Assembly: GCA_050947015.1 (NCBI GenBank)
Contig: JBMNVT010000036.1
Span: 1-6,394 of the forward strand
Length of the DNA stretch: 6,394 nt
Source of the DNA: CAKXIK01 sp050947015
Lineage (GTDB): Bacteria > Bacillota > Clostridia > Oscillospirales > Acutalibacteraceae
Direction: 5' to 3'
The notes beneath the pieces were generated by a model, which saw nothing but the letters and a program-made list of their open reading frames with translations, had not been told where the DNA came from and did not search any database. Positions within the stretch are counted from its first letter, which is position 1, and every line of letters starts with the position of its first letter. The position numbers and the translations under genes were made by a program. This document shows positions 5,313-6,394 of this stretch, one piece after another.

Positions 5313-6209
5313 ATGGATTGGATTACGGGAATTCAGCGTGCGCTGGATTATACCGAGGAGCATCTGACGGAGGAAATTGATTACGAAGAAGTGGCAAGGC
5401 ACGCCGTCTCTTCTTCTTTTCACTTTCAAAGAATGTTCGGGATGCTCTGCGGATTTTCGTTGGGGGATTACATCCGCATGCGGCGGCTGACACTGGCTGC
5501 CTGTGATCTGCAGCAAACAGGCGATAAAGTGATCGATATTGCGCTGAAGTATGGCTACGATACACCGGAAAGCTTTTCCCGGGCGTTTGCGCGATTTCAT
5601 GGAATCAACCCAACCGAAGCAAGGCGCGGAGGAACGGTGAAATCCTTTTCCCGCCTGTCTGTCAAATTGATTTTAGCAGGAGGAAATACAATGGATTACA
5701 GAATTGTGACAAAGGACGCATTTCAGTTGGTGTGCCGGAAAAAGCAGGTCAATAAGCCGCAGGGAGACACCGCAACTGCCGACATCTCGGCGTTCTGGAA
5801 TGAATGCGGAAGGGACGGCACTATTGACGCAATCTGCAAATATGCCGATTTTGCACAGATTGGAGGGCTGCTTGGCGTTTGCTTTTCCGGTGAGATGGAC
5901 AACTCGGCGTTTCCTTATGCAATCGGCGCACCCTACAATGGAACCGAAGTAAAGGATGGGAGACTTGAACTTGTCGAAATTCCGGCGTATACTTATGCGG
6001 TTTTTACCTGCCGCGGAAAAATGCCGGATGCTTTCCGGAAAACCTACCAACAGATCTGCACCGAATTTTTCCCTCAAAGCAATTATGAATACGGTAGCGG
6101 CGTAGAACTGGAGGTCTATCCTTCGGCAGATACCCAAAACCCGGACTATACCTGCGAAATCTGGATTGCAGTAAAAAAGAAATCCAAACAGTCAGAAGTT
6201 GACGCATAA
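5313..6209 (+). CDS. AraC family regulator with GyrI-like effector-binding domain
   Basis: The 298-residue protein has a DNA-binding domain at the N-terminus (about 1-105) with two helix-turn-helix units, the first around residues 22-41 and the second around 71-95. The second contains the typical D-I-A-L-K-Y-G-Y-D-T-P-E-S-F-S-R-A-F pattern and ends in GINPTEAR. A linker leads to a GyrI-like/AraC_E_bind domain (about 127-290) that in relatives binds small, often hydrophobic or cationic molecules; multidrug and stress regulators share this layout. It is cytosolic and has no membrane segment. The start has an AAGGAGGG site about 7 nt upstream. Its target genes are not evident: no transporter is adjacent inside the window, and the flanking repeat begins 58 bp after the stop. 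An internal start at 5691 could produce the effector domain alone. Confidence 0.92.
   Translation: MDWITGIQRALDYTEEHLTEEIDYEEVARHAVSSSFHFQRMFGMLCGFSLGDYIRMRRLTLAACDLQQTGDKVIDIALKYGYDTPESFSRAFARFHGINPTEARRGGTVKSFSRLSVKLILAGGNTMDYRIVTKDAFQLVCRKKQVNKPQGDTATADISAFWNECGRDGTIDAICKYADFAQIGGLLGVCFSGEMDNSAFPYAIGAPYNGTEVKDGRLELVEIPAYTYAVFTCRGKMPDAFRKTYQQICTEFFPQSNYEYGSGVELEVYPSADTQNPDYTCEIWIAVKKKSKQSEVDA
5678..5693 (+). promoter_or_regulatory. Internal ribosome binding site and ATG at the domain boundary
   Basis: AGGAGG (5678-5683), a 7-nt spacer and ATG (5691-5693) form a near-ideal initiation site in frame inside the AraC-type gene. Initiation here would give residues 127-298, a 172-residue free GyrI-like domain beginning MDYRIVTKDAF. 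The codons involved encode A-G-G-N-T-M, and the linker immediately before is the end of the DNA-binding half. Confidence 0.55.
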
Positions 6210-6219
6210 CTCTCAATGA

Positions 6220-6260
6220 CGCCCGGTCTCTTGACAATGCAAGCGGCCGGGCGCTGCTTT
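6220..6260 (+). terminator. Possible weak terminator after the AraC-type gene
   Basis: CGCCCGG (6220-6226) pairs with CCGGGCG (6247-6253) across a 20-nt loop, 11 bp after the stop. The tail CTGCTTTAAAATCTT has only a short T-run, so termination may be partial. The 127-bp repeat starts 14 bp further on. Confidence 0.5.
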
Positions 6261-6267
6261 AAAATCT

Positions 6268-6394
6268 TGTAGGTGATACAATGATGAGTGACAAAAGAAG
6301 AAAATAAAAGTAGCGAATAGGCGTGACATATGCTAAGGTTGAGTTGACGAGACAAAACCGAAAGGCAGGTGTCACCCTATCCGCTATGAATAAG
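6268..6394 (-). repeat. Right arm of the perfect 127-bp terminal inverted repeat
   Basis: This is the exact reverse complement of 1-127. Read left to right it begins TGTAGGTGATACA and carries TAGCGAATAGGCGTGACA (6311-6328) facing TGTCACCCTATCCGCTA (6370-6386). One frame stays open from the stop at 6311-6313 to the end of the window, with a GTG at 6323 and an ATG at 6386. It may be the start of a gene inside the larger repeat, but 24 codons are too few to name it. A tiny frame from 6281 (MMSDKRRK) is not credible as a gene. Confidence 0.97.

Noticed and set aside
1..6394. Whole window as a self-mobilising transposon with 127-bp terminal repeats
   Set aside because: No transposase, integrase or resolvase is encoded, the six genes look like ordinary chromosomal genes, and the repeat length points to an assembly boundary.

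Overview
The window looks like a stretch of chromosome from a Gram-positive anaerobe of the Clostridia, most plausibly an Oscillospiraceae/Ruminococcaceae-type gut or fermenter bacterium. This rests on strong AGGAGG-type ribosome binding sites, moderately high GC, a clostridial-style PurF paralogue, an AraC regulator with a GyrI-like domain, and the paired radical-SAM/DNA-metabolism genes common in Clostridia. The assignment is inference; there is no rRNA or other marker to confirm it.

Layout: five intergenic-spaced transcription blocks on alternating strands carry six protein genes. (1) Positions 1-127 are one arm of a perfect 127-bp inverted repeat whose other arm is 6268-6394. (2) 224-1336, plus strand: a GNAT acetyltransferase followed 6 bp later by a YfcE-type metallophosphoesterase. 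(3) 1345-3515, minus strand: a two-gene operon with a TGATG stop/start overlap, encoding a radical SAM protein with a helix-hairpin-helix and its obligate partner, a putative DNA modification/repair pair. This operon converges on yfcE with only 8 bp between stop codons. (4) A 283-bp divergent intergenic region (3516-3798) holds good promoters for both directions and a set of interleaved inverted repeats. (5) 3799-5205, plus strand: an amidophosphoribosyltransferase-like protein that keeps the PRPP loop and probable Fe-S cysteines but has lost the N-terminal catalytic cysteine. It is followed by a strong terminator. (6) 5313-6209, plus strand: an AraC-type regulator fused to a GyrI-like effector domain, with a near-perfect internal ribosome binding site and ATG exactly at the domain boundary.

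The genes do not form one pathway. The points most worth a second look are the PurF-like protein with a dismantled glutaminase site, the internal start that could release a free effector-binding domain from the AraC gene, a probable CTG start in the radical-SAM partner gene, and the terminal inverted repeat. The repeat's length equals a common maximum assembly k-mer (127), so the window ends are probably where a contig ran into two inverted copies of a longer repeat. No complete mobile element, transposase, RNA gene or CRISPR array is present.
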